NCBI GenBank assembly: GCA_009746045.1 | Contig: RPFO01000034.1 | Location: 3,208,181-3,272,180 of the forward strand | Origin: Mesostigma viride | Taxonomy: Eukaryota > Streptophyta > Mesostigmatophyceae > Mesostigmatales > Mesostigmataceae | DNA length: 64,000 nt | Direction: 5' to 3' | Part shown: positions 45,363-55,900 of the stretch, one piece after another | How positions within the stretch are numbered: position 1 is the stretch's first letter | How the letters are laid out: each line of letters begins with the position of its first letter | Position numbers and translations under genes: made by a program | The notes under the pieces: model-generated | Databases searched by the model: none | Seen by the model: only the letters and a program-made list of their open reading frames with translations | Told to the model about the DNA's origin: nothing

Positions 45363-45520
45363 GCCGAATTTGAATCTGGGGAGGCGCACTCTAGTGGGCA
45401 CGCTAGGGCTTTCCCAGAATCTGCCGCGGAATCGGCAGATTTTGTCGAATTTGGATCTGGGGAGGCGCACTCTAGTGGGCACGCTAGGGCTTTCCCAGAT
45501 TCTGCAGAATCAGCCCGGGG
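45363..45520. repeat. about 80-bp tandem duplication within the pol N-terminal region
   Basis: GGGGAGGCGCACTCTAGTGG followed by GCACGCTAGGGCTTTCCCAG occurs twice (about 45376 and 45459), with a degenerate third relative near 45585 (CGTGGCACGGCTGGGCGCACTCTGACGGGCACG). In the open frame it encodes two copies of LGRRTLVGTLGLSQ. Confidence 0.8.
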
Positions 45521-46045
45521 AATTTGGCCCCGCCCCCTCTGCTGGGGATCGTGTGAATCAATTCTCGAAATATTCTGGTGTGGGGCGTGGCACGGCTGGG
45601 CGCACTCTGACGGGCACGTCAGGGCCTGGTCGGGATTCGGTGGTGGAATCTGGAAGCCCCCCACAGCCAGTGGCTCCACTTGGCGTGCCGGTGCGGCCTG
45701 TTTGGCCGCTGGGCGCCAGGGGCGAATCTGGGGTAAATACCAATCGACAACATGCCTTGCTTCCGTTGCCTCTACCAGTTGACTTGGCAAAGCGCCGGTG
45801 GGGCGCGCTGGGGTCTGCCCGGCGCCGACAGCGGGCGGCCTTGACCCTTCGGGGTCAGGACGCCGCCTGTGCGGCGGTGGGGGCCCTAAACTGGTGTGGG
45901 GGCGGGGGCCGACACCCGCTAAACCTGCCGGCCCGGGCGACGGGGCCGGTCCAGGAGGCGGCTCTACAGGAGATCTTCAAAACTTGCCGGGCCTATTGCC
46001 GCCAGCAGCCTGTTGTAGCGGCAGCTGGCCCGGCCCCAGTCAGGG

Positions 46046-47940
46046 ATGACAACACACAAGTGGACCTTTCACAACAATTCAGGCGGACAAGGTCGCGTTC
46101 CCCGCGCCGGGGAGGGGGGCACCGTGGACGTGCTGGGGCTCTTGCCGCCCTCGGTGGCGGCCGTGTATGCCAGCGAGGAGACGCTGGTGCGACTGCTGAC
46201 ACCCGGCGAGCGGCGGGTGCGGTTCCGGGCCACCCGGGGGTGCGCCCCTGCGGAGTACATCAAGCTGTTGCTGCGCGCGTTGGAGGCCGGGGTTGTCGGG
46301 GGGTTTTATGAGCAGGCGCCCCCAGCAGTAAATGGGGTGGCGGGGCGCAAGAAGCCGGACGGCTCGATGCGACTCATCGTGGACAACCGGCCTGGCAACT
46401 GCATGGCTCCTGGTAGACCCCCCCGCGGCCCTTCTCCCATCCACCTTGGGGTGATAGCCGAGCTGTGGGTGCGGGCTGGCTGCCCGGTGTTCGGGGGCAC
46501 TTCCGACCTCGAGGGCTACTACAATCGCCTGCGGCTCCCCGACTGGCTGCGCAAGTACTGCGCTTGGCCGGCTGTGGACTCCCGGGACGTCGGGCTGCCC
46601 GGGCCCGCCCGGCAGGTGTGGCCGTGGATGCGCTGCTGGCCCATGGGTAACCCGTAAGAAGCACGCCGTGGTGGTCGCCCAAGTGATCCACATGGCGGTG
46701 CTGTACCGCTCCGGGGCTTTGGATCCCCGTCGGGGCGTCAGCATTAACATGGCCCAGCTCCTGCTGGTGGTGGACAAGGGACCCTTGGGCCAGACGGTGC
46801 GCCTCCGGTGGGAGAAGGACCCGCCGGCCAACCCCTTAATTGGCCCCCGCCGCCATCTTCGACCCGCCGCACGACGAGGAGGGCCTCCATGCCATCACCA
46901 TCGACGACCTGCACGTCTCCCACTGTGCAACGGCGGCGGGTGTCAACCAGCAGCTGGCGCGGGCCGCGGCAGCCTATGCAGCAGCGGGGCTGCCGCAGAA
47001 TTGGCGAGTAATTAAGGTGGTGCCGGCCAGCCCCGACCAGCGGGACGTGGTGGCCTTGGGTGTCGTGCACCGGCACGACGGAAGCATCGTCCCGACCGCG
47101 GAGCGGCTGGCTGGGGTCGTTGCCGCCACCCAGGCCGTCTTGCAGCGCGGGTTCACCTACCAGCGGGAGCTCGAGTCCCTCGTCGGCAAGTGGGTGTGGA
47201 TATCCAGCTGCTGTGCCGGCCGCTGCTCTCCCTCTGGGGGGAGACGTACCGCGCTTGCTGCACGTCATGCGGGCAGACCCGTGGGACTGGTACGCGCGGC
47301 GCCGCCGCTGGCAGTTGTGGCAAAGCGTGCGGGAGGAGCTCACGGCGGCTGTCGCCACGGCGCCCTTCCTACGGGCGCCGCGGGCAGCCCCCCTCGCGGG
47401 CCGGGTGGTGGTGACAGACGCCAGCACGGAGGGGGCCGGGATCGTGTACGCCGACCTACCGGCTGCACAGGTGCAGTCCTTGGCCCAGGGCCGGGAGGCT
47501 CGGGGGTGGGCCACGGTGGCGCTGGGGGCCTCGGATACGCCTTGGACCGTTGAGCGGCTGACGGAGGCGGACTACCATGCAGGTGATCGCCACCGCGCCG
47601 TGGCGGACGGCGGTGTCCTACCGCTGGGGCAACCCGCGGGAGCACATCAACATCAAGGAGGCGCGCGTGGCTGCCCAGGGTCTGGAATGGTCGTGTCGCT
47701 CCCTGGCCGTCCGCGGGACGCGCGTTGTGCGGATGGTGGACTCCAGCGCGGTCCTCGGCTGCATGGTCAAGGGCCGGTCGTCTTCTTACCGGCTCAACCA
47801 AGCATGGCCCGGCGCGCGTAGCGGCCCTGTCCTTGGCGGCGGACACTCGGTCTCATTGGGTGTATGTGCGTACCTCGAGTAACCCTGCGGATGGACCCAG
47901 CCGAGCGCGCAGTGCCCCGGTGGCGGGTGGCTGGCGCCGG
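46046..47940 (+). pseudogene. reverse transcriptase and RNase H of the YR element
   Basis: Frame 46046-46600: RKKPDGSMRLIVDNRPGN and TSDLEGYYNRLRLPDWLRKY (first catalytic Asp). After shifts near 46600 and 46830 the frame 46840-47220 gives HAITIDDLHVSH (the YxDD position, here IDD) and NWRVIKVVPASPDQRDVVAL, then LVGKWVW. RNase H follows (about 47390-47920): VVVTDASTEGAGIV, EHINIKEARVAAQGLEW, RMVDSSAVLGCMVKG and WVYVRTSSNPADGPSR, the usual end of DIRS-type RNase H. At least four frame changes. Sequence order matches DIRS/TOC Pol. Confidence 0.8.
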
Positions 47941-47982
47941 GACCTCACCTCCAACGGCGACGTGGAGGCCAATCCGGGGCCG
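47941..47982 (+). other. 2A-like ribosome-skipping peptide between RNase H and recombinase
   Basis: In the frame that ends RNase H the sequence reads DLTSNGDVEANPGP, matching the 2A consensus GD-(V/I)-E-x-NPGP at every fixed position. The skip would fall between the Gly codon at 47977-47979 and the Pro codon at 47980-47982, releasing RT-RNase H from the recombinase. The same frame continues downstream into RLRNARHRLLEGTVNPRSTL, the start of the recombinase. Confidence 0.75.
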
Positions 47983-48960
47983 CGGCTGCGCAACGCCCGT
48001 CACCGGCTCTTGGAGGGCACGGTCAACCCCCGTTCCACCCTGCCCCGCTACCACCGCGCCGTGTCGGTCTTTCTGGCGTGGCTTCCACCCGCCACCCGGG
48101 GAGCACGACCCCACCGAGGCCGATCGAGGCACTGTTCTGCGAGTGGATCTCGGCGGTGTACGAGAGTGGTGGGGGCAGGGGGCGGACTCTTTGTCAGCAG
48201 GCGAAGCAGGGGCTCCGTTTGTACCAGCCCTCGGCGGTGGTCGACTCGTGGCAGATGGCTGACCGCATGCTGCGCGGCTGGGGTCGGCTGGTCCCCTGCC
48301 AGAGTCCCCCCCCGGTCCCGTGGCGACTGTGCTACCTCGCGGCTGTCCTGCTACTCTCCCGCCATCAGACCGCCATGGCTGCGCTGGTGCTGGTGGCTTT
48401 CCAGCAGTATCTGCGCATCAGCGAGGCTTTGGGCCTGCACGTTGGGGACGTGGCGTTCCCAGGGGACCCCCGCCTGGCGCCGGCGCGTGGTCAGGGGGCA
48501 CTCCTGCTCCGGGACCCCAACAAGACAGCCCAAGGTGGTACCCAGCATATCCTCGTGGAGGACCCTCTCTCGTTGGGCCTCTTGTCCGCGCTGTGCCGCG
48601 GCGGCCGGGCACCGGGGGCGCTGGTCTTCGGCGGGCTCACGTTTGCGCAGGCGCGGTCACAGTGCATGGGTCAGTGTCTGGACCCAGCTCCAGCTCCCGG
48701 GCAAGTTCACGCTGCACTCGCTGCGGCATGGTGCATGGGGCCACCCACGACGCCTTGCGCAACATCCCGACGGCGGACATTCAGCGGCGCGGCCGTTGGC
48801 GCGCGGCTGACTCGGTGCAGCGCTTCGTGGGACTCCACCGGGCCCTGCTGCTGGACCTCCCCCCGCGCCTCTGGGCCCTGGCGCATTCCTGGGACCCGGC
48901 GCACTGGCGCGCCCACTTCCGGGGCCATCTACTGTGACCCGACCCGCACCCACTGCGGGC
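47983..48960 (+). pseudogene. tyrosine recombinase (DIRS/TOC type), catalytic Tyr apparently Phe
   Basis: Starts LRNARHRLLEGTVNPRSTLP (N-terminal helix, then a SAM-like core domain). A frameshift near 48085 leads to FQQYLRISEALGLHVGDV (first catalytic Arg), a shift near 48660 to KFTLHSLRHGA (HxxR box, 48715-48726), and one near 48735 to TADIQRRGRWRAADSVQRFV. In the last block the residue in the place of the nucleophilic Tyr is Phe (TTC, 48824-48826). The enzyme would recombine the circular cDNA into the genome. Ends at about 48937. Confidence 0.75.
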
Positions 48961-49018
48961 GCCTGGGTTGTGAGCCTACATGTGTCTACTACGGCCTGAG
49001 GGGCCAGAATGGAGATAT

Positions 49019-49181
49019 GGGACGGGCAGTTTAGGTGATTATACTGCCGTCCCAAATTCTGTGTGTTATCCCGCTTAGAGTCTAGACCTAGCGCTGGTGT
49101 GTTATTTCACTAATTTGTAATAAACATGAGGTGTCTGGCGTGTAACCCGAAACCAATCACTATGTATAAATAACACTGGAT
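49019..49181 (+). repeat. B1 repeat
   Basis: GGGACGGGCAGTTTAGGTGA to ACACTGGA; repeated as B2 at 49397-49553 with one small indel (TAAAT) near its end. It directly abuts A2. Confidence 0.9.
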
Positions 49182-49372
49182 TTTGTGAGCTAATGCTCGT
49201 ATTATCTTGTGCTACATGGTGCATTAGGGTCAGGGTACTCGCCACTAGCTTCTAGAAAGAATTTGTAAAAATATATTTCTGGCACAGGTCACCCCCCCCC
49301 CCCCCTTGCTAGGGAGGTTTTCCTATAAAGGGAGAGGGGGATGGCGGTGAGCCTACCCGTTTTTCTTGACTC
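49182..49372 (+). repeat. A2 repeat
   Basis: Second copy of A1, flanked by B1 and, after 24 bases (CCACCC-rich), B2. This internal placing is the diagnostic split direct repeat. Confidence 0.9.
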
Positions 49373-49396
49373 CCACCCACCCACCCTTGGGGGACA

Positions 49397-49553
49397 GGGA
49401 CGGGCAGTTTAGGTGATTATACTGCCGTCCCAAATTCTGTGTGTTATCCCGCTTAGAGTCTAGACCTAGCGCTGGTGTGTTATTTCACTAATTTGTAATA
49501 AACATGAGGTGTCTGGCGTGTAACCCGAAACCAATCACTATGTAAACACTGGA
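49397..49553 (+). repeat. B2 repeat (right end of YR element)
   Basis: Copy of B1; its end marks the right boundary of the element. Confidence 0.9.
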
Positions 49554-49718
49554 TACGGTCCTGTTGCATGGGGGGGCACGGGATAGCTAGCATTTGATTA
49601 CAGCATGTACGTTGATCGACGATCATGCATAATTTGCAAATTCATGCAGCGCTGCGTGCTTCAAATAGTGTATACCTTGACTATTCCAGTATAGACGACC
49701 CCGCTCTCGAGCTACTTT

Positions 49719-50395
49719 ATGCACCATGCATGCATTCAACTTAGGTTTCATCCCCTCCACGGAATTCGAGGGCGCCGTTTCCAAGAAATCACTCACCCTA
49801 CATGGCTTGGTATCAAGTCTTTGTATCAGGGCATGCCTCGTATTTCGGACGAGATTAGACAGCGTAGGATAGCATTTGTATGTAGGACACCTTGCTCGCA
49901 CCATGCAGCCAGGTCGACACCGCCCTCGGTCTGGCCGGCCGCCAGCGGCTTGGCCAGCCAGGGCGGCACATTCTGACCTGGCCTGGCCCCAAGGGCATTG
50001 CCAAAAAGGTAGGGAAACATGTCACGAACTACGTACAGATGTTGCTGGATGACCTATACTGGTCCCACCGTCCCAGCCCAGTTTGAATACCGCATCGATC
50101 CACTCTCTCTCCCTTCTTTGGACCGCCATGCAGAACAAGACGCGGTGGAACTGTGGAAGACGATTGTCAAGGCTCACACGCCCGACCCTGTGGGCAAACC
50201 ACCTCGATCCCCCCAAGCAGAGGAGGCGTTTTGATGATCGAGTAGGGTAGTTAGGACTTTTCTAGACTAGCTAGATTAGAGTTAGGTTAGTTCGATTACG
50301 CGGCTCCTTCCACCCCACCCATCCATCAAGGAATATGTGCTACATGATCTCCCAACGGAGGCATGTTATGATTTAATTTAATTTAATTACATTTT
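49719..50395 (+). pseudogene. LINE RT C-terminus with 3' UTR
   Basis: SLYQGMPRISDEIRQRRIAF then, after a frameshift, GHLARTM and GQPGRHILTWPGPKGIAKKV, VGKHVTNYVQMLLDDL. This is the 'p.is..i..RR..f.GHlaR....GRp..ty......D' pattern that follows RT in many LINEs, related to but distinct from the LINE at 3-8 kb (SHIIRHRRLGLAGHLARTD). A 3' UTR-like block 50289-50380 follows, also present at 42441-42530. Only the last few hundred bases of the element are here. Confidence 0.65.
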
Positions 50396-50639
50396 TTACA
50401 TGGCTTGTATTTGTTAATTGTTGGCAGTCCACGTGATGATCATGCGGGGCTCGGCTTTTGGCACGGCGGTAGTGACACATGAGCCCTCATGAATGGATTG
50501 CCTTAATGCACCCCTAGGCATGTTATCTAAGATAGCCAGGATAATAGTATAAGCTGCACAAATTGCACTAGGGCTGGGCTTGCACAAGGGCAGCTGGGAT
50601 ATATATCGAGATATCGATTGCATCGATCTGTAAAGAGGA

Positions 50640-51411
50640 TTGAAGGTATATACACAAGGCCAGAAGACAATCAGTTTGAGGCAAAGAACCTGCACCACCA
50701 ACCTTCTTCCGGCGGCTGCATGCATGGAAAAAGCTGTATATGTGAACGCTCATGATGATATGGTCGATTCCCCGAAATCACCCTTCCAAACTCCGTCACT
50801 AGGGTCGGCGCTGCCCTTTGCCGGCTGTCACGACGTATCATGGTCGCCGCCTGGGCGGACATGCTTAAGCAACATACCACCTCCACCACCTCCGCCGTCG
50901 CAGCCCAGCTCCAGCGGCTGGCTGCGGCAGACGCTTGACCTCCGCGAGGAGGCCGAGCTCGCCAAGCGCAGCCTCAACGCCATACTCAAGAACTTCGACA
51001 TGGAAGAAGGTGAGAATTCCGAGAGGCTTGCACGTGCGTTTGAGAGCAAAATCCTTGCACGCATGGGCCTTCTTGGTGAGATCAAGCTGACCGCCCACCG
51101 CCTCCCCCGCGCGCGGGGTAAGGCAGGGGCGCCTCCGCTTCTTCTCATCTTTGAGAGCCGGCCCAGCGGACAAGATTTTGTTTCTCAGACGCGGCAAGCG
51201 GCTCGAGAAGACTCACTTCACCGTGGATGACGACTTGACCCTGGCACAGCAACAACGGCGACGGGAGCTATGGCCGACCTACCTCCAGCTCCGGCAGACC
51301 AAGGCGGGCCAGCCGGTGTACTGGAAGGGGGCGGCCATCTACGTCGGCCACAAGCCCTGGCACGACCCCCTCGACCACCGCGCGGCCCCAGCAACTCCAG
51401 CCCCAGCCTAG
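50640..51411 (+). pseudogene. L1-type LINE ORF1 (RNA-binding protein), frameshifted
   Basis: Frame 50640-51160 carries a Pro-rich stretch, a coiled coil (EEAELAKRSLNAILKNFDME) and ARMGLLGEIKLTAHRLPRAR; after a shift near 51150 the frame 51151-51411 carries DKILFLRRGKRLEKTHFTVD and LAQQQRRRELWPTYLQLRQT, KAGQPVYWKGAAIYVG, stop 51409-51411. The order coiled coil, RRM-like ('HRlpr...pplli.f.s...k..il..rgkrl'), then CTD ('Q..Rr.lwp.y') is that of L1 ORF1p-like proteins, which coat LINE RNA. A relative in pieces lies at 38700-39972. Confidence 0.7.
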
Positions 51412-51502
51412 GGGAATACAGCAGCAGTAGTGTAGAATAGTTAGACAGTGGCCTTGTACATGCCCGCCTACTACAGGCCGGGCCCACTTCGAATGTTCCG
51501 AA

Positions 51503-51632
51503 AAGTGTGACACTTTTCGTCGTTTTTTTAACTTCGTAACAAACTACTCTTTCCCGCCGGGCCGCGTGTGACACTTTTTGTCGTTTTTTTAATTTCGTAA
51601 CTAACTACTCTTTTCCGTCGGTCCGCGTGCGC
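51503..51632. repeat. about 62-bp tandem duplication
   Basis: GTGTGACACTTTTCGTCGTTTTTTTAAC...CTCTTTCCCGCCGGGCCGC is repeated in the next 62 bases with seven or so changes. Non-coding. Confidence 0.8.
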
Positions 51633-51876
51633 TTTTTGATTGCCTGCAGGTGGCACGAAATTTTCGACCGGAGTGTTTCGGCATAACAAGTTTCTCGATA
51701 CCCTGATGGATTGGTACATTCCTAGTCGACTAGAGGACCATGTTGAGAAGAGTTAATCGACGAAGCTAGTAGTACTTTCAACCATCAAATGGTGGGTATA
51801 CCCACCCCCATAATTTTATTGAATCGATTAATAATGCAAATTTACACATTTGACCAACGCAAAATGTTGCATGGAA

Positions 51877-52386
51877 TTAATCATCGATTATATTTGCCAA
51901 ATGGGACCGGCATTCACTTTTCCTGGAGAAATGACCCCCATCCATCGATCTCAATGTCACGAAACTTGTACGCTCCCTTGTACAAGTCCCCCCGAAATTT
52001 GGAGGCTCGTTGGAAAATTGTTTGGGGGCCCATACGGCCCCACCTATTTCCGCCGCATTCAAGAACTCATGCTGGGCCTCAGCCCGGAGGCGCACAGCCG
52101 AGACATTGGGCGAAATTTCCGTGCCCTCATTCTGGAGGCATTGCACCACCCTGGCCTTACCCGGAACACGGGGGGCAGGCGCCAAATCTGAATCTGGGGG
52201 CATCAGGTCGATCATCCCGTTTCCGAACGCAATGACACCTGAACCCCAACCTCCAAACGGTCCCCGCAGGGAGCGTGGGAAGTCGTGGGGGGGGGAGTCG
52301 ATTTCAACATACATGTTGGCCGCATGCTCCTTTTTATCGACATGCACATATGTATGCTGCGAACCAAAAACATCGGCGCGCTCCAT
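51877..52386 (-). CDS. hypothetical ORF
   Basis: 169 codons, MERADVFGSQHTYVHVDKKE to LANIIDD. It has an even composition and no low-complexity bias but no domain I recognise, and no splice or promoter evidence. It could belong to the same mobile unit as the gene at 52975-56656, with which it shares strand, or be chance. Confidence 0.25.
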   Translation of the reverse strand: MERADVFGSQHTYVHVDKKEHAANMYVEIDSPPHDFPRSLRGPFGGWGSGVIAFGNGMIDLMPPDSDLAPAPRVPGKARVVQCLQNEGTEISPNVSAVRLRAEAQHEFLNAAEIGGAVWAPKQFSNEPPNFGGTCTRERTSFVTLRSMDGGHFSRKSECRSHLANIIDD

Positions 52387-52974
52387 CGTAAAAGTGAGTT
52401 TGATGGCTAAGTTGCGAGTGAGAAAATTATTTCAGCAAAGCCCGGTCCGGACTGTCGTATGGGTGGCGCTGCGGAGCGTCCCCTCTATTCCTTGTGGTTG
52501 TAGGGGACAACCTTCCAATCACAATTCGTAACTAGTCCGGTTACAAGCAAGGTACTTTGGCACTTCCGGAGCGAATTTGTGTTTTAAGACATCTACCAAA
52601 GAGGCCTTAGTACAGTAACATTGTTGTGACATTCGAAATTAGTACGAACCAATTTGCAGACGGAAAGTCCTACACAGCAACTACATATTTGAGTGACGAC
52701 ATGATTTTTAGGTCAAACCAAATTATAAATTTGTAATTCGAAATAATTATTGTACAAGTTAAATAAAATACTCGCCATTTCGACACGGAAATATACTAAA
52801 ATTTGTCACTACCGAGGCTAACAATGTTCCCAGCCACTTGTCATCTAATGTAACATATGAAAAAACAGTTCTCCAAAAATATATAAACACGAATAAACAC
52901 TGTCCCAACCGTAGGCGAATAAAGCCCAGGCTTAAAGATCCGTAGGGGTGGCGCTGCGGAGCGTCCCCGAAAGT

Positions 52975-55900
52975 TTAAGCCGGTGGCAGCCCCTCCGGGG
53001 CTTGCTGGTTGCGTACAAGAGCGGTTAGCCACGCGTCAAGCTCCTTGCTCATATCAACGTAGGCTTGCCTTTGGTTGCCAAGGACCATGCACTGGAGCGG
53101 AAGAGCAGCGGAGATGCACAGATAGCAATCGACCAGGTCGGCTGGGCGGGACTCCGGCCAATCAGCCAAATCCAGAGTAAAATGCAGGGGGTCATGCATA
53201 TCTCGCTTCCACAGCCGAACCGCCAGAACGGCGTGGCCGGGCAAGAAAATCTCCTTCTGCCGTCCGTTTTGTCCCTCAACCCACCTAACCTCCTCCTTCT
53301 CCAGCACTGAGGCCTCCCTCACCACCTGCATCACCCAAAAAGGGTGGGCGGAATTGTGGTTCACGTCCTCTCTGTCTGACGGAACTGCGATGTAATCATA
53401 CATGCGCATCTGCCTGCCAATGGCATCCCTTTGATCCTTCAGCAGTTCCGCCCGCGTCAGCTGGCGAACCGGAGGTATGGGCTGCGTTGGCGGCATCAGG
53501 CGGAAAGTTTTCATCGTTTGGCCCTCATCGTTAAATTCCTCGATATGTGTCCACTCGGTCCGGCACTCCTCCCACCTGTTAGCTAGGCAGGCTGGGCAGT
53601 AGCACGAAAAACGCCTCATCATCAGGAGCCCCGGGTCAGACTTGTCCAGGCGCCACCAGTGCGCTTGCTTGATGGCCTCGACACGCGTCGGTATCATACG
53701 GGCGCCGGAGTCGAGGTCCTGCAATGAGGGAGAATGTCAGAAACGGAAAGTTGGTATGTGTCAATAGATCAAGTACACATGAAGGGTCACTCTGCAGAGA
53801 TACCCCTTTGAAAGTGCTTTGCATGCATTTTTCACTATATAAGACGCTAATTCATACCAGTTCTTTTAGCATTATCAAATAATAAAATGCAAATGGGCAA
53901 AAGGTCACTCTGCAGAGATACCTCAATCAAGTTCAAGAAAAATTGAGTTTCGCACCTCAGGAAAATGAAAGAAATGACGGTGGACGCCCTCTGCCCGAGC
54001 GCGGGCCGACTCCCTGCTCGTGGTTTTGCCTCCTTCCCAGCTGTCCCGCATGTACTTGACGATCTGGCGCCCTGTAACGATGCCCTGGTTCTCAGGAATG
54101 CATTGCATGTTCCTCACAATGCACTTGAACTTCGCTCCCTGACCATCCACCTCCCCCTTCCCGTGCTGCTCACCCAAGTAGTGGTACTCGAAGGATTCCA
54201 AGTCGGGATCCTGCATGAGGAGGCGGAAGACGGCGTTAACCACGTACTTGGACTTGAACTGGGATGAGCAGTTGTCAGAGCACATGAACATCCTCTTCAC
54301 CCCCACACCAAGTCCGCGCAGGGTTTCCATGATTGTCCTCAGCGCGTAGACGAGCGCCCGCTCTCCCCGCTTCATCTTGGCTTCCCCGAGAAAAAAGAAC
54401 GTTCGCTTTGCCATCGCACCATTGTGCAAATATCGCACGATCATGGGCATGAGGACAAAGCTCGTCTTGTGAAAGTACTGCGACTGCAGTTGGACGTAGT
54501 TGTTGTTCTCGTAATTCTCGGCCCAATCTCCATGCACGAGCACATCCCCCTCAGTCATGTTCCTCTCCCGGTCCTTGATCGTTGCCGACTGCCACCATGA
54601 CGTAAAGCAGTGGTTGGTAAAGTCCTCCCAACTCTCGATAATCGCCAGCCTCAGCTGCGCGGGCGTTGACCTCATCGTTTCCTGTACGGGCCGCTTGACC
54701 TTCTCCGGGACCCGCCGATCGGTCGCGTCCTGTTTTAACCAAGGGATGAAGTAAATTTGCAAGTAACATATTCATAAAGTATCAGAAAAGCCTTTAAATT
54801 AACATCGCGCTGCAGAATGACGCTGCGAAATAATTGCGTCACAAAATCCAAACACGCTTACCTCCCCTGCCGGTCGGGAAACCACTACCTCCTTCTTCAC
54901 GTATCTGAACCAATTTAGTAGTTCTGTTGAATTCTTGTCCCGGTCACACAACACCCAGTCTTTGATGCCACACCGGGACTCGGGACACGAGTTCTCCATA
55001 CATGCCCTCTTCAGAATGCGAAAGACAGACCCCTCCTCCATGGATGGGTCCCCTACCCTTGGCACCCCTTCCTCATCCTCCACGATCCTCTCATTTATTT
55101 CAAGATCGTCAAGGTCTTGCCCCTGCCATTCATCTTCCGTCACATTATTGTCCCCTTCCTCCTCTTCGTTTCTCGCCGAGTTTGCCCCACCCCCCAGCTC
55201 ACTACCCCCATCCGCCTCCGCCACACGGCAATGGAAGTGCTTCACCCATTCGGTCGTGTGCAGGCTTTCGAACATCCCGCACGTGCCGTCAGGCAATCTC
55301 GCCCTTAAACATCCCTCACACTCGTCGCCGCACTTGCAGTTCTTGCCGTGCTTCGCCTTGCAGTACCTAGTCCATGCCGCTACCTTCGACTGCATGACCG
55401 TATGCGTCTCACAGGCGCACACGTTTCTCTCCTTCCACTTCCCCTTGACGGTTTTGGGGGCGTACTTGCAGAAAGTCGTATATCCGACATGGATGCCGAC
55501 ATCCTTCTCATACTGCGGACTTTTCTTGTCCCAGTACGTGTGCTCCGCTAAAAACTTGAGATATATGTCCTCCTTCGAGGTGAGGTAGAAGTAGGCCCCT
55601 TGGACACCAACCAAAATCGCACGATTGCCAACTCGTTCGTGCGTCTTTATGGTATCCCTCTCTTGGGGCGAAGCGCGCGAGTTCTCCTCATCAGTCCAAG
55701 CCTGCGCGATCGACTCGATTACAAATTGGGGCAACTTCCTCTTCTTTCGCGCCAGCGCACGCGTCAGGAACTCCATCTTCTGTTGCTTTCTGATCGCCCG
55801 AACTTTGAGAATGGTCTTCGCGGGGACACCCGTCATTCTCTCCAACTCTGCCGCCGAAAACTCCTTCTCGATGTCGTCCCCACAAAAAAGAGTTGACACC

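Larger units (their letters stand above)
42670..49553 (+). mobile_element. tyrosine-recombinase retroelement (DIRS superfamily, PAT/TOC-like), broken
   Basis: Repeats are arranged A1 (42670-42860), ORFs, B1 (49019-49181), A2 (49182-49372), B2 (49397-49553): the split direct repeats of PAT-, Ngaro- and TOC-type elements, which copy themselves through a circular DNA. Between them lie a gag-like ORF, RT and RNase H, and a tyrosine recombinase instead of an integrase; no protease is seen. A hAT relic (43353-44666) sits in gag. Frameshifts occur in gag, RT, RNase H and recombinase. No flanking target duplication is seen, as expected for recombinase-mediated insertion. Confidence 0.85.

Noticed and set aside
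54935-55588. 217-codon plus-strand ORF and the 267-codon ORF at 55924-56727
   Set aside because: Antisense to the transposase-like gene, which has matching splice phases and conserved motifs.
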